A stretch of DNA of 64,000 nt from Ruminiclostridium cellobioparum DSM 1351 = ATCC 15832 (GTDB taxonomy: Bacteria > Bacillota > Clostridia > Acetivibrionales > DSM-1351). Location of the stretch: positions 47,997-111,996 of the forward strand of contig NZ_KK211291.1 of the NCBI RefSeq assembly GCF_000621505.1, given 5' to 3'. The notes below the pieces were generated by a model, which was not told the origin of the DNA, did no database searches, and saw only the letters and a list, made by a program, of their open reading frames with translations. The first letter of the stretch is position 1. The number at the start of each line of letters is the position of its first letter. Of the stretch, positions 52,269 to 60,610 are shown in pieces. The position numbers were made by a program, and so were the translations under genes.

Positions 52269-53909
52269 ATGAATATATCTGCAAAAAAATTGCTGGCATC
52301 CATGCTTGTTGCAGCGAGTATATTATCGGCAGCAGGCTGCGGGAGCGGCAGTGACAGCAGTGGTTCAACAGCTTCATCAACAGGCAGTTCTGCCGCAAGT
52401 GATACAAAACCCGCAATCAGAGAGGTTACAGCGGTAAGACCCATTCCTGACGATCTGAAATTCCCTGAAGGCGACAGTCTGGAAAACAACATATGGACCA
52501 GGCAATACGAGTCTGATCTGGGAATCAAATTGAAATACAAATGGATGACCCCGGTAGCTCAATATGAGCAGAAGTTGAATATTTCAATTGCATCCGGCGA
52601 TATTCCAGACATATTTCAGGTCAATTCGGTACAGCTCAAGCAACTGGTTGAAGACGACCAACTGGCCGACCTCACCGGTATATATGAAAAAAATGCTTCC
52701 GAATATACAAAAAATGTACTGAACCAGGATGGAAATGCACTCCTGTCGGCAACATTCGACGGAAAACTCCTGGCAATACCCAAAATGGGTTCGGGACTGG
52801 GCCAGACCAATGTATTGTGGGTGCGCACAGACTGGCTGAAAAAACTCAATCTCCAGGAACCCAAAACCATGGATGATGTCATAAAAATAGCTCAGGCATT
52901 TACAGAAAACGACCCTGACGGAAACAATAAAAAGGATACCTACGGTTTTGGAATCAATAAGGATCTGTGGGGAATGTTTGCATCCCTGGAAGGTTTCTTC
53001 AACGGCTACGGCGCCTATCCCAACACCTGGATCGAAGACGGCAGCGGAAATCTTGTGAACGGAAATATTATGCCCGAGATGAAAACCGCACTGGCAAGTC
53101 TCAAGGATATGTTCAGCAAAGGATATATCGATCCCGAATTCGGAGTTAAGGATTCTTTCAAGGTCAGTGCAAATGTAGGTGAAGGTAAAATAGGCATGCT
53201 TTACGGACTTTTCTGGAATATGGGCTGGCTCTCCGATGCAAAGAAGGCAAATCCCGATATGACCTGGAAGCCTTTTGGAATCGTGGGAACCAAAGAAGGC
53301 GGAGCACTTGCACAGGTTCCGTTCCCTGTCAGCACATATTATGTAGTCAATAAAAAAGCTGCAAATCCCGAAGCCATTATCGAAATGCTGAACCTCCAAC
53401 TGGAAAAATGCTTCGGGGAAACTGCCGAACCCGGAAAATACAATGTTGACCAGGCAGGTAATCCCATATTTGAATATCCTCTCATATATTCAGAACCTCC
53501 AATGAAAAATGTAGATGCACAGGTAAAGGTTTCAAAGGCTCTGGAGTCAAAGGATACCAGTGCACTGAATGCCGAGGAAAAGGGATATTATGACCAGATT
53601 CAGGCATACAGGGGCGGAGATTTGTCAGGCTGGCCCACAGAAATGATGTATGGCCCCGAAGGCTCACTGGCAGTGATAAATGGTTATGCAACCAATAAAA
53701 AGGTCTATGACAACCGTTACTTCGGACCTCCGACTTCCACAATGACCCAGAAGGATGCCACACTCTCACAGATTCAGCTACAAACGTTTACAGATATAAT
53801 AATGAACGGTGACATAAATCAATTTGAAAAATATGTGACTGACTGGAAATCACTTGGCGGAGATGCAATAACATCCGAAGTTAACAAGTGGAATTCCGAA
53901 AGAAAATAG
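52269..53909 (+). CDS. LplA-like extracellular sugar-binding lipoprotein
   Basis: 546 residues. Lipobox LSAAGCGS, Ser/Thr linker, then a family 1 binding protein with KWMTPVAQYEQKLNISIASGDIPDIFQVNSVQLKQLVEDDQLADLT and DGKLLAIPKMGSGLGQTNVLWVRTDWLKKLNLQEPKTMDDV, the YtcQ/LplA pattern. These proteins bring oligosaccharides to LplB/YtcP permeases, with a shared ATPase encoded elsewhere; no ATPase gene is present here. Confidence 0.93.
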   Translation: MNISAKKLLASMLVAASILSAAGCGSGSDSSGSTASSTGSSAASDTKPAIREVTAVRPIPDDLKFPEGDSLENNIWTRQYESDLGIKLKYKWMTPVAQYEQKLNISIASGDIPDIFQVNSVQLKQLVEDDQLADLTGIYEKNASEYTKNVLNQDGNALLSATFDGKLLAIPKMGSGLGQTNVLWVRTDWLKKLNLQEPKTMDDVIKIAQAFTENDPDGNNKKDTYGFGINKDLWGMFASLEGFFNGYGAYPNTWIEDGSGNLVNGNIMPEMKTALASLKDMFSKGYIDPEFGVKDSFKVSANVGEGKIGMLYGLFWNMGWLSDAKKANPDMTWKPFGIVGTKEGGALAQVPFPVSTYYVVNKKAANPEAIIEMLNLQLEKCFGETAEPGKYNVDQAGNPIFEYPLIYSEPPMKNVDAQVKVSKALESKDTSALNAEEKGYYDQIQAYRGGDLSGWPTEMMYGPEGSLAVINGYATNKKVYDNRYFGPPTSTMTQKDATLSQIQLQTFTDIIMNGDINQFEKYVTDWKSLGGDAITSEVNKWNSERK

Positions 53910-53960
53910 ACTTAATTCAACTTGTTGTAGTGTTCCCGGCACGATGTACCCGGAGCAAGT

Positions 53961-54010
53961 CTACAAATTTCAAGCAAGCACTTCTAACCGGGCATCAATT
54001 GATGGATACC
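53961..54010. repeat. Fragment of the palindromic intergenic element
   Basis: CTACAAATTTCAAGCAAGCA and the following CTTCTAACCG match, in reverse complement, the stretch at 23346-23383 in the full copy. Only about 40-50 bases are recognisable in the 300-base gap between binding-protein and permease genes. Confidence 0.55.
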
Positions 54011-54112
54011 GCCCTCGCACACTATTGATAGTTAAAAGCTGTACTCCCATATTATGTCCTTTGTGGTATTGAAACAGTACAATCAATGTTAACTGGCATA
54101 TGAGTTAATTAA

Positions 54113-54151
54113 TAAACCAGGCGGAAGGCATAAACTTTCCGCCTCTGTTTA
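54113..54151 (+). terminator. Hairpin between binding-protein and permease genes
   Basis: TAAACCAGGCGGAA pairs with TTCCGCCTCTGTTTA with one bulge; the GGCGGAA/TTCCGCC core is perfect. Without a U-tract it may be a leaky terminator or an RNA stabiliser that keeps the lipoprotein mRNA more abundant than the permease mRNA. Confidence 0.55.
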
Positions 54152-54226
54152 TAAACGCCCATCCTGGCAACTGCTGTACAAACAAAACAGATAAATAAAC
54201 TTTACGTTACGAAAGGGATGATGGAA

Positions 54227-55150
54227 ATGGTAACCTACCCTAATAAAAGAAAATCTTTTAAAAGGGACATACCGCTTCATTTGATGATGCTGCCCGGCGT
54301 AATTATTCTTTTAATCTTTTCATATGGTCCCATGCTGGGACTTGTTATGGCTTTTCAGAATTTTTCGCCCTCCAGGGGTTTTTTACATTCAAAGTGGGTG
54401 GGACTGGAAAACTTCAGATATGTTTTAGGACTTCCGAATTTTTGGGAGGTTATAAGAAATACACTTTTAATTTCGGTATTGAAGATTATCGGAAGTATCG
54501 TAGTTCCGGTAATAGTGACACTGCTCCTCAATGAACTCAGACATACGGGACTGAAGAGAAGCATCCAGACAATCGTTTATTTTCCTCACTTTTTATCCTG
54601 GATTATTCTCAGCGGTATATTGATAGATTTTCTTTCGCCCTCGGAAGGTATAATCAACAAATTCCTGACTGTTTTCGGAATCGAACCCATTTACTTTTTA
54701 GGTGATAAATTCTGGTTTCCCATAACCATGATACTCACCGAGATATGGAAGGAATTCGGGTATGGAACAATAGTGTACCTTGCGGCTCTGACCGCCATAG
54801 ACCCGACTCTGTATGAATCGGCAAAAATGGACGGGGCCGGACGGGTAAAACAGGTATGGTATATCACCCTGCCCGGTCTCAAGCCCACCATACTGCTGAT
54901 GACGGTTTTGGCGCTCGGAACCATACTCAATGCGGGTACGAACGGCTTTGAACAGATATTCAACATGTACAGCCCCCAGGTATACAAAACCGGAGATATC
55001 ATCGATACGCTTGTTTACCGCCTGGGTCTGGGCAGTGCCCAATTCAGTGTGGCAACCGCCATAGGTATGATCAAGTCAATAATATCCTTTGTACTCCTGA
55101 CGCTTGGTTATTATATTGCCAGGAAAACTTCGGATTATCAGATTTTATAG
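54227..55150 (+). CDS. LplB-like sugar ABC transporter permease
   Basis: 307 residues from ATG at 54227, nine bases after AAAGGG; two earlier ATGs at 54218 and 54221 abut the ribosome site. Six hydrophobic segments; EAA loop PTLYESAKMDGAGRVKQVWYITLPGLKPTI. One of the two membrane subunits. Confidence 0.92.
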   Translation: MVTYPNKRKSFKRDIPLHLMMLPGVIILLIFSYGPMLGLVMAFQNFSPSRGFLHSKWVGLENFRYVLGLPNFWEVIRNTLLISVLKIIGSIVVPVIVTLLLNELRHTGLKRSIQTIVYFPHFLSWIILSGILIDFLSPSEGIINKFLTVFGIEPIYFLGDKFWFPITMILTEIWKEFGYGTIVYLAALTAIDPTLYESAKMDGAGRVKQVWYITLPGLKPTILLMTVLALGTILNAGTNGFEQIFNMYSPQVYKTGDIIDTLVYRLGLGSAQFSVATAIGMIKSIISFVLLTLGYYIARKTSDYQIL

Positions 55151-55172
55151 GGAGGGAGGTATTAACATCAAC

Positions 55173-56039
55173 ATGAGCAGAAAAATATTCAATGTCTTTA
55201 ATGTTTCACTACTTGTACTGGCGGCACTGTCCTGCCTGCTCCCTATGATAAACATTCTTGCCATATCCATGAGCTCCAGCCCTGCTGTGGCGGCCGGCAA
55301 GGTAACCCTGTGGCCGGTGGAATTCACTCTTCAATCCTATAAGTTTGTGGTGGAAAAGCCTGAGTTCATGAAGGCCTTTATAATATCTGTGCTTAAGGTG
55401 CTGGCAGGAGTGCCTGTGAATATGCTCCTTACCATACTGGTATCCTATCCGCTGTCAAAAACCAGGGCTGAATTCAGAAGCAGGAATATATACATGTGGT
55501 TTTTTGTAGTGACGATGATATTCAGCGGCGGCTTGGTACCCTGGTATATGATAATCAGCAAAATGCATCTTATTGACAGCTTCTGGGCGCTGATCATACC
55601 CTCGGCCGTACCTGTATATAATGTGGTGCTGCTGACCAACTTCTTTAAGTCAATCCCCAAGGGGATAGAGGAAGCGGCCTTGATTGACGGAGCCTCCCAC
55701 TGGACCACAATGTGGAAGATATATGTGCCCCTTTCCTCGGCCTCCATTGCCACACTGGTCTTATTCAGCATTGTAACCCACTGGAATTCCTGGTTTGAAG
55801 GTTTGATACTGATGAATTCCCCTGAAAAGTATCCTTTGCAGAGTTATTTGCAGACCATAATAGTAAACAGGGATGTGAAGCTGATGACAATGCAGGATGC
55901 CAGAGTTCTGGCAGCTGTGTCCGAAAGGACCTCGCGGGCTGCACAGGTGTTTGTGGCAACCATTCCGGTGCTGGCGGCATATCCTTTCCTTCAGAAATAC
56001 TTTACTACCGGCATAGTAGTGGGAGCCATCAAGGAATAG
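55173..56039 (+). CDS. LplC/YtcP-like sugar ABC transporter permease
   Basis: 289 residues from ATG at 55173. GGGAGGGAGG lies 13 bases before, which is longer than usual; no other ATG fits. EAA loop GIEEAALIDGASHWTTMWKIYVPLSSASI. Six hydrophobic segments. Second membrane subunit, 23 bases after the first. Confidence 0.91.
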   Translation: MSRKIFNVFNVSLLVLAALSCLLPMINILAISMSSSPAVAAGKVTLWPVEFTLQSYKFVVEKPEFMKAFIISVLKVLAGVPVNMLLTILVSYPLSKTRAEFRSRNIYMWFFVVTMIFSGGLVPWYMIISKMHLIDSFWALIIPSAVPVYNVVLLTNFFKSIPKGIEEAALIDGASHWTTMWKIYVPLSSASIATLVLFSIVTHWNSWFEGLILMNSPEKYPLQSYLQTIIVNRDVKLMTMQDARVLAAVSERTSRAAQVFVATIPVLAAYPFLQKYFTTGIVVGAIKE

Positions 56040-56106
56040 GCCGCATTTTACCGCGGCATGGGGGAATACAATAAATATACTTAAATATACTAATGGAGAT
56101 AAAAAT

Positions 56107-58695
56107 ATGTGGAATATAAAGTCGCCCGACGGCAAATTAAATTTCAGTGTGTATATGAATGGCCACAACAGGCTGTTCTACTCTTTGAAAAAGTATGAAA
56201 CGGAGATATTGAGGGACTGCGGACTTGGAATACAGACAAGTATGGGAGACTTTTCACGGGATTTTGTCCTGAAAGATCAATTAACCTGTACTGTTGATGA
56301 AAAATATTCAATTCCGGCAGGTAAAAAATCGGTTTACCATAACAACGCAAATGAACTGTGCCTGCTGTTTGAGGCTGAGAACCCGTTTACCCTGAAACAT
56401 GCCTTTATTTTGAGAATAAGAGTGTTTGACGACGGAGCCGCCTTCAGGTATGAGCTGCCTGCCGGCAGCCGGGAGGAAGGCAGCAGGGAATTTGCAATTT
56501 ACAGTGAAAATACAGAAATAAGCTTTGCTCCTCAATATAACAATATGTGGCTCCAGGAACTGGTGGACACCTATGAGGCACCTTACGGAAAGCGCAGCTG
56601 GCTGGAGGCAAAGGGACGGAACTACGGCATGCCGGGCTTGTTTTCTGATGATGACCGGAAGTCCTGGATAATGATAACCGAGGCAGGACTGCTGAATACC
56701 GGCGGAAGCTACTGTTCCTGCCATTTGACAGGGGCCGGTGAGAGAAAGCTTTCGGTGGCCTTTGCACCCGAGCAGACCGGGCCCATGACAGGAAAATTGC
56801 CTTTCGAAAGCCCATGGAGGGTCATAGGTGTTTTTGATTCCCTGAATGAACTGGTCAACAGCACCCTTAACTACAATCTGAATCCGGCATCGGCCATTGA
56901 AGACACTTCCTGGATCAAGCCCAGCAGAAACATATGGTCCTGGTGGTCCTTTGAAAACGGTGCACAGCTTTACAGCGAGCAGAAGAGGTATGTTGACTTT
57001 GCGGCGGCACTGGGCTTTGAAAGCGTTACAGTGGATGCGGGCTGGGATGACAGCTGGGTGAAGGCGCTGTGCCATTATGCACGGGAGAAGGGCGTTACCG
57101 TTTGGCTGTGGTCGGATATGCAGGCGGTGGATACCTTTGAGAAGGCGTCGGAAAAGATAGCAAGGTGGGCAGAGTGGGGTGTTGTGGGCCTGAAGGTGGA
57201 CTTCTTTATGAACGATTCACAGCACACCATGTGGCAGTACAATATGATAGCCGACATAATGACCGGCCATAAACTTATGATAAATTTCCACGGCAGTACC
57301 AAACCTGCAGGGGAAGGGAGAACCTATCCCAATCTCATGACGGAAGAGGGCATCATGGGGCTGGAACATTATAAATGGAGCGGTATGCCCGATGCGGTCC
57401 ATAACTGTACCGTTCCGTTCACAAGAAATGTAGTGGGCCCCATGGATTACACCGTCACAGGCTTCTCAAACGAAAACAGGAATACCACCCAGGGGCATCA
57501 GCTGGCATTGTCGGTAGTGTATGAGTCTGGAGTTCAGCATATTTCCGAATCCATATACCACCTGGAGGCCTGGAAGGGCACCGAATATCTGAGACGCCAG
57601 TATCCCAGGTATGATGGGATGCAGCTGCTGAAAGGCTTTCCGGGAGAGTATGCCGCCATGCTCCGCTATGTGGGCAGGGAATGGTTTATAGGCTGTATTA
57701 CAGCGGACGCCAGAACTATTGAGCTGTCTATGGATTTCCTGCCTGCCGGTGAATTTACTGCTGAGATATACAGGGACGACAGTGAGGGCAATATGCTTGT
57801 AAAAGAGAGCAGAACCATCACAGGGGGAGATGTTCTGACACTGGAGCTGCTTGCCTGCGGCGGAGCAGCTGTATATATAAGTGATGGAAGCGTGAAGCTG
57901 AAATCAGGTGTATGCAGTGGCTACATGAGTGACAGGAAAACCTGCTGTACTGCTGAAAATGCCTCTCTTAAGGGAACCTCGGCCTTGATGGCATATGAAA
58001 ACGGGGATTGGGCGGTTGTTCTGAAGGATAAAGCTGTCTTTGAAAATATTGCGGCAGAAAGAGACGGCAGGCATACCTTGAGGATAACCTATGCTTCTCA
58101 GAACATATCAGCTGTCCGCCTGAAGACGGAAGAAGGAACGCTGGATGCCGAACTTCCGGCAAGCGGAGGAAAAAAGGTTTTCCGTACCTTTGATGTGGTG
58201 ATGTCTTTCAGAAAGGGTATCAACAGCATAGAAATAGGCAAAGTTTCCGGAGACGGTCCTGCCGTGGGCAAAATTGAATTAATAGACAATGCTCCCAACC
58301 CTGACAGGTTCTATACGGTTGATATGGCAAAAACCGAAGGAGGGGTGGACATAATTCCTGTCTGCGAAAATTCACAGCAGTTGAAAGCAGCAGGCATAGG
58401 CAACGGAGGAAGCATAGTATTTGAGCGGATTGAAGCAGATGAGCAGGGAGAATATGTGCTCGGCATAGATTACTGCTCGGGTGAGAACAGGCCGGTAATG
58501 ATATCGGTAAACGGTGCCGCGCCCATAACCTCAGTCCTGTTCAATACCAGCGGCTGGGGCCCGTCAAGGTGGGATATCATAGAAACCAAGGAAGTCAAGG
58601 TAAATCTCATGAAAGGCATAAACAGCATAAAGTTCTTCCACGACAGCATGCCGGCGCCCCAGATAGTGAGGATTGCAATCAGATTTGAAAAATAA
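56107..58695 (+). CDS. GH97-family glycoside hydrolase with C-terminal carbohydrate-binding domains
   Basis: 862 residues. An N-terminal GH97 domain (SPDGKLNFSVYMNGHNRLFYSLKK) to about 260, a TIM barrel at about 270-560 (WSWWSFENGAQLYSEQKRYVDFAAALGFESVTVDAGWD, VTVWLWSD, VGLKVDFFMND, LMINFHGSTKPAGEGRTYPN) and the C-terminal GH97 domain to about 640. Then about 220 residues of beta-rich modules of CBM35/6-like look. The Asp in LKVDFF corresponds to the nucleophile of retaining GH97 alpha-galactosidases, whereas inverting alpha-glucosidases use Glu bases; I therefore favour the retaining type, moderately. No signal peptide, so it should act on imported oligosaccharide. Last gene of the first YesM/YesN cluster, with a strong terminator. 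Confidence 0.9.
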   Translation: MWNIKSPDGKLNFSVYMNGHNRLFYSLKKYETEILRDCGLGIQTSMGDFSRDFVLKDQLTCTVDEKYSIPAGKKSVYHNNANELCLLFEAENPFTLKHAFILRIRVFDDGAAFRYELPAGSREEGSREFAIYSENTEISFAPQYNNMWLQELVDTYEAPYGKRSWLEAKGRNYGMPGLFSDDDRKSWIMITEAGLLNTGGSYCSCHLTGAGERKLSVAFAPEQTGPMTGKLPFESPWRVIGVFDSLNELVNSTLNYNLNPASAIEDTSWIKPSRNIWSWWSFENGAQLYSEQKRYVDFAAALGFESVTVDAGWDDSWVKALCHYAREKGVTVWLWSDMQAVDTFEKASEKIARWAEWGVVGLKVDFFMNDSQHTMWQYNMIADIMTGHKLMINFHGSTKPAGEGRTYPNLMTEEGIMGLEHYKWSGMPDAVHNCTVPFTRNVVGPMDYTVTGFSNENRNTTQGHQLALSVVYESGVQHISESIYHLEAWKGTEYLRRQYPRYDGMQLLKGFPGEYAAMLRYVGREWFIGCITADARTIELSMDFLPAGEFTAEIYRDDSEGNMLVKESRTITGGDVLTLELLACGGAAVYISDGSVKLKSGVCSGYMSDRKTCCTAENASLKGTSALMAYENGDWAVVLKDKAVFENIAAERDGRHTLRITYASQNISAVRLKTEEGTLDAELPASGGKKVFRTFDVVMSFRKGINSIEIGKVSGDGPAVGKIELIDNAPNPDRFYTVDMAKTEGGVDIIPVCENSQQLKAAGIGNGGSIVFERIEADEQGEYVLGIDYCSGENRPVMISVNGAAPITSVLFNTSGWGPSRWDIIETKEVKVNLMKGINSIKFFHDSMPAPQIVRIAIRFEK

Positions 58696-58731
58696 ACCGT
58701 ATAAATAATAATAAATTTCAGTTCTCTTGTT

Positions 58732-58776
58732 GAGCTTAGGGGGTGTTCAGAAAAAAATACCCCATAAGCTCTTTTT
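58732..58776 (+). terminator. Intrinsic terminator after the GH97 gene
   Basis: GAGCTTAGGGGGT pairs with ACCCCATAAGCTC with one mismatch; TTTTTAATT follows. Confidence 0.88.
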
Positions 58777-58798
58777 AATTACTAATTGATTAATCAAT

Positions 58799-58892
58799 AT
58801 TACCGGTAAAAATTGTACTGATTATATCGGTACTTCCGTACGAACTTCAAGCAATGGCTGCACACAAAGCGCTTACTTGAAATAGTGTGGTT
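58799..58892 (-). repeat. Half copy of the palindromic intergenic element, left side of a cassette
   Basis: About 75 bases match the right arm of the 23.3-kb element (reverse complement) with few changes, including TGATTATATCGGTACTTCCG and GGCTGCACACAAAGCGCTTA. On the minus strand the end hairpin is GTAC-GGAA-GTAC (58841-58830). The match extends outward to ACCGGTAAAAATTGTA. An inverted partner is at 60560-60591. Confidence 0.82.
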
Positions 58893-58904
58893 ATTAAAAA
58901 TATA

Positions 58905-58946
58905 TTGACAGTTAATAACATCTTCTATATAATTGAACATGTTCAA
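58905..58946 (+). promoter_or_regulatory. Perfect promoter with palindromic TetR-type operator
   Basis: TTGACA (58905-58910), exactly 17 bases, TATAAT (58928-58933), then TTGAACATGTTCAA (58933-58946), a perfect 14-bp palindrome that overlaps the -10 and the start of transcription. A further TGTTCAA half site is at 58951. Confidence 0.88.
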
Positions 58947-58979
58947 TATATGTTCAAAAAGAGAATAAGAGGTTGTAAA

Positions 58980-59543
58980 ATGAGCTTAAAGAGGGACGAT
59001 ACCAAGAAAAGAATATTGGAGGTTACAATGGATTTACTGGAATCAACGGAAAATCCCGACGATGTGACCGTTCGAAGGATTGCTGAAGCCGCCGGAATAG
59101 GGACGGGGTTGATAAACTATCACTTTAATTCAAGAGACAATCTTGTAAAAGAAGCCGTAACCGGAAAAATGGAATCCCTGGCTGAAATAATTGAAAAACT
59201 GGACGGAGATTCAAGCAATCCCAAAAAGTATCTTGAAGAGACGCTTATAGCCATGTCCGATACCGCCATGAAGAACCATAAGCTGAACAAACTCTCGGTG
59301 GAGTATGATTTACTGAAAGGTGATTTCAGAATATATCTGTATCTGATCCCGGTTTTGAAAAAGATCTACAATGAAAGTAAATCAGAAACTGACTTGCGTC
59401 TCATTGCGTTTCAGCTGATAGTTACAATGCAGGGTATATATCTGAGGCAGGAAGCGTTTCACATGCTGACCGGTATTAATATAGAATTGAAAAGTGAACG
59501 GGACAGCCTTATTAAATCCATAGTACAAAATCTGATAAAATAA
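58980..59543 (+). CDS. TetR-family transcriptional regulator
   Basis: 188 residues from ATG at 58980 (GAGGTTG before it). Helix-turn-helix: ILEVTMDLLESTENPDDVTVRRIAEAAGIGTGLINYHFNSRDNLV. Longer upstream frames lack a ribosome site and would cross the promoter. First gene of a three-gene unit with the small membrane protein and flavoprotein; the GAACATGTTC palindrome at its -10 suggests auto-repression. Confidence 0.9.
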   Translation: MSLKRDDTKKRILEVTMDLLESTENPDDVTVRRIAEAAGIGTGLINYHFNSRDNLVKEAVTGKMESLAEIIEKLDGDSSNPKKYLEETLIAMSDTAMKNHKLNKLSVEYDLLKGDFRIYLYLIPVLKKIYNESKSETDLRLIAFQLIVTMQGIYLRQEAFHMLTGINIELKSERDSLIKSIVQNLIK

Positions 59544-59556
59544 ATGGGGGATTGAC

Positions 59557-59742
59557 ATGGGAATTGTTACAATCATTATTGCTGTCGCAGCGCTGCTCAC
59601 GCTGCTATCTACACTTATCTGCGGGTTATGGATAAGAGCAAAGGGACTCAGGGATCCAGGTTCGTTGAATTTTCATATGAAGATTGGCATAACAGCTGTT
59701 ATATCAACTGTCCTGGCAATAATTCTGCTCCTGATTCAGTGA
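59557..59742 (+). CDS. Small two-helix membrane protein
   Basis: 61 residues: helix 1 at 3-26 and helix 2 at 43-60, with a positive loop (WIRAKGLRD) between. GGGGGATTGAC precedes the ATG, 13 bases after the TetR stop. Unknown function; the tight spacing supports a real gene. Confidence 0.72.
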   Translation: MGIVTIIIAVAALLTLLSTLICGLWIRAKGLRDPGSLNFHMKIGITAVISTVLAIILLLIQ

Positions 59743-59770
59743 TTGGGACCGGCTTCAAAGAGGTGATAAA

Positions 59771-60544
59771 TTGAAAATCCTTGCAGTTATAGGCAGTCCG
59801 AGGAATAATGGAAATACATATGAGGCTGTTAAACTGATTGAAGACGAGCTGAATATAAAAAATCCCGGAATAGAATTTGAATATGTTCAACTGGGTTCGG
59901 CAAATCTCAAGCCTTGCAAAGGCTGTTTCACATGCATTGAAAGGGGGGAGGAAAAATGCCCCCTGAAGGACGGCAGGGAAACTCTGGAGTTCAAAATGCA
60001 GCAGGCTGACGGGGTGATATTTGCATCACCTGTTTATACTTACAATGTGTCATGGATTATGAAGAACTTTCTGGACCGGTTTGCCTACCGCTGCCACCGG
60101 CCGGATTTTCACGGGAAAAAGGCCATGGTGGTTGTGTCTACGGGAGCGGTAGGGTTGGGCTTTGTTGCTGCTCTTTTGTCACTTTCACTTGGCACAATGG
60201 GTTTTATAACCTGTGCAAAGCTGGGTGTAACATTTCCGCCGGCCCACGAGAGGAATGACACTAGACTGAAAAAGGAAATGAATAAGCTGGTAAGGAAGAC
60301 AGAGATGTTTTATGAAAGACTGCTGGACACAAAGCCCGAAAAGCCGTCTTTTATTAAACTTCTGCAATTTGTAAAACAAAAAAGAGCTTATTCAAAGGCG
60401 CCGAAGGACCTTGCAGATTTTAAATTCTGGAGGGATAAGGGCTGGCTGGCAGAAACAACGGATTATTACTATGAAGTACGTGCCGGAAAAATGATTAAAT
60501 TACTGGTTTATATCATATCTAAATTAACTCGTTGTGCCGGTTAG
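59771..60544 (+). CDS. Flavodoxin-fold NAD(P)H-dependent FMN reductase family protein
   Basis: 257 residues. FMN phosphate-binding VIGSPRNNGNT, then LKPCKGCFTCIERGEEKCPLKD with the cysteines of iron-sulfur flavoprotein-like members, then FASPVYTYNVSWIMKNFLDRFAYRCHRPDFHGKK. A C-terminal extension of about 80 residues ends in a hydrophobic helix (MIKLLVYIISKL), which might touch the membrane. Start TTG at 59771 with AGAGGTG six bases before. Reaction unknown; quinone or xenobiotic reduction is typical for TetR-linked relatives. Confidence 0.85.
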   Translation: MKILAVIGSPRNNGNTYEAVKLIEDELNIKNPGIEFEYVQLGSANLKPCKGCFTCIERGEEKCPLKDGRETLEFKMQQADGVIFASPVYTYNVSWIMKNFLDRFAYRCHRPDFHGKKAMVVVSTGAVGLGFVAALLSLSLGTMGFITCAKLGVTFPPAHERNDTRLKKEMNKLVRKTEMFYERLLDTKPEKPSFIKLLQFVKQKRAYSKAPKDLADFKFWRDKGWLAETTDYYYEVRAGKMIKLLVYIISKLTRCAG

Positions 60545-60559
60545 TTGACTCTCAGTTTT

Positions 60560-60591
60560 GAAGTTAGTACGGGAGTACCGGTATAATCAGC
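60560..60591 (+). repeat. Half copy of the palindromic intergenic element, right side of a cassette
   Basis: TTGAAGTTAGTACGGGAGTA and CCGGTATAATCAG are the inverted counterpart of the left copy at 58818, with three differences in about 32 bases. End hairpin GTAC-GGGA-GTAC at 60567-60578. Confidence 0.78.
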
Positions 60592-60610
60592 AGTAATCTT
60601 TTAATTTTTT

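Noticed and set aside
58818-60591. Insertion sequence with transposase
   Set aside because: Inverted ends are present, but the enclosed genes are a regulator, a small membrane protein and a flavoprotein; no transposase.
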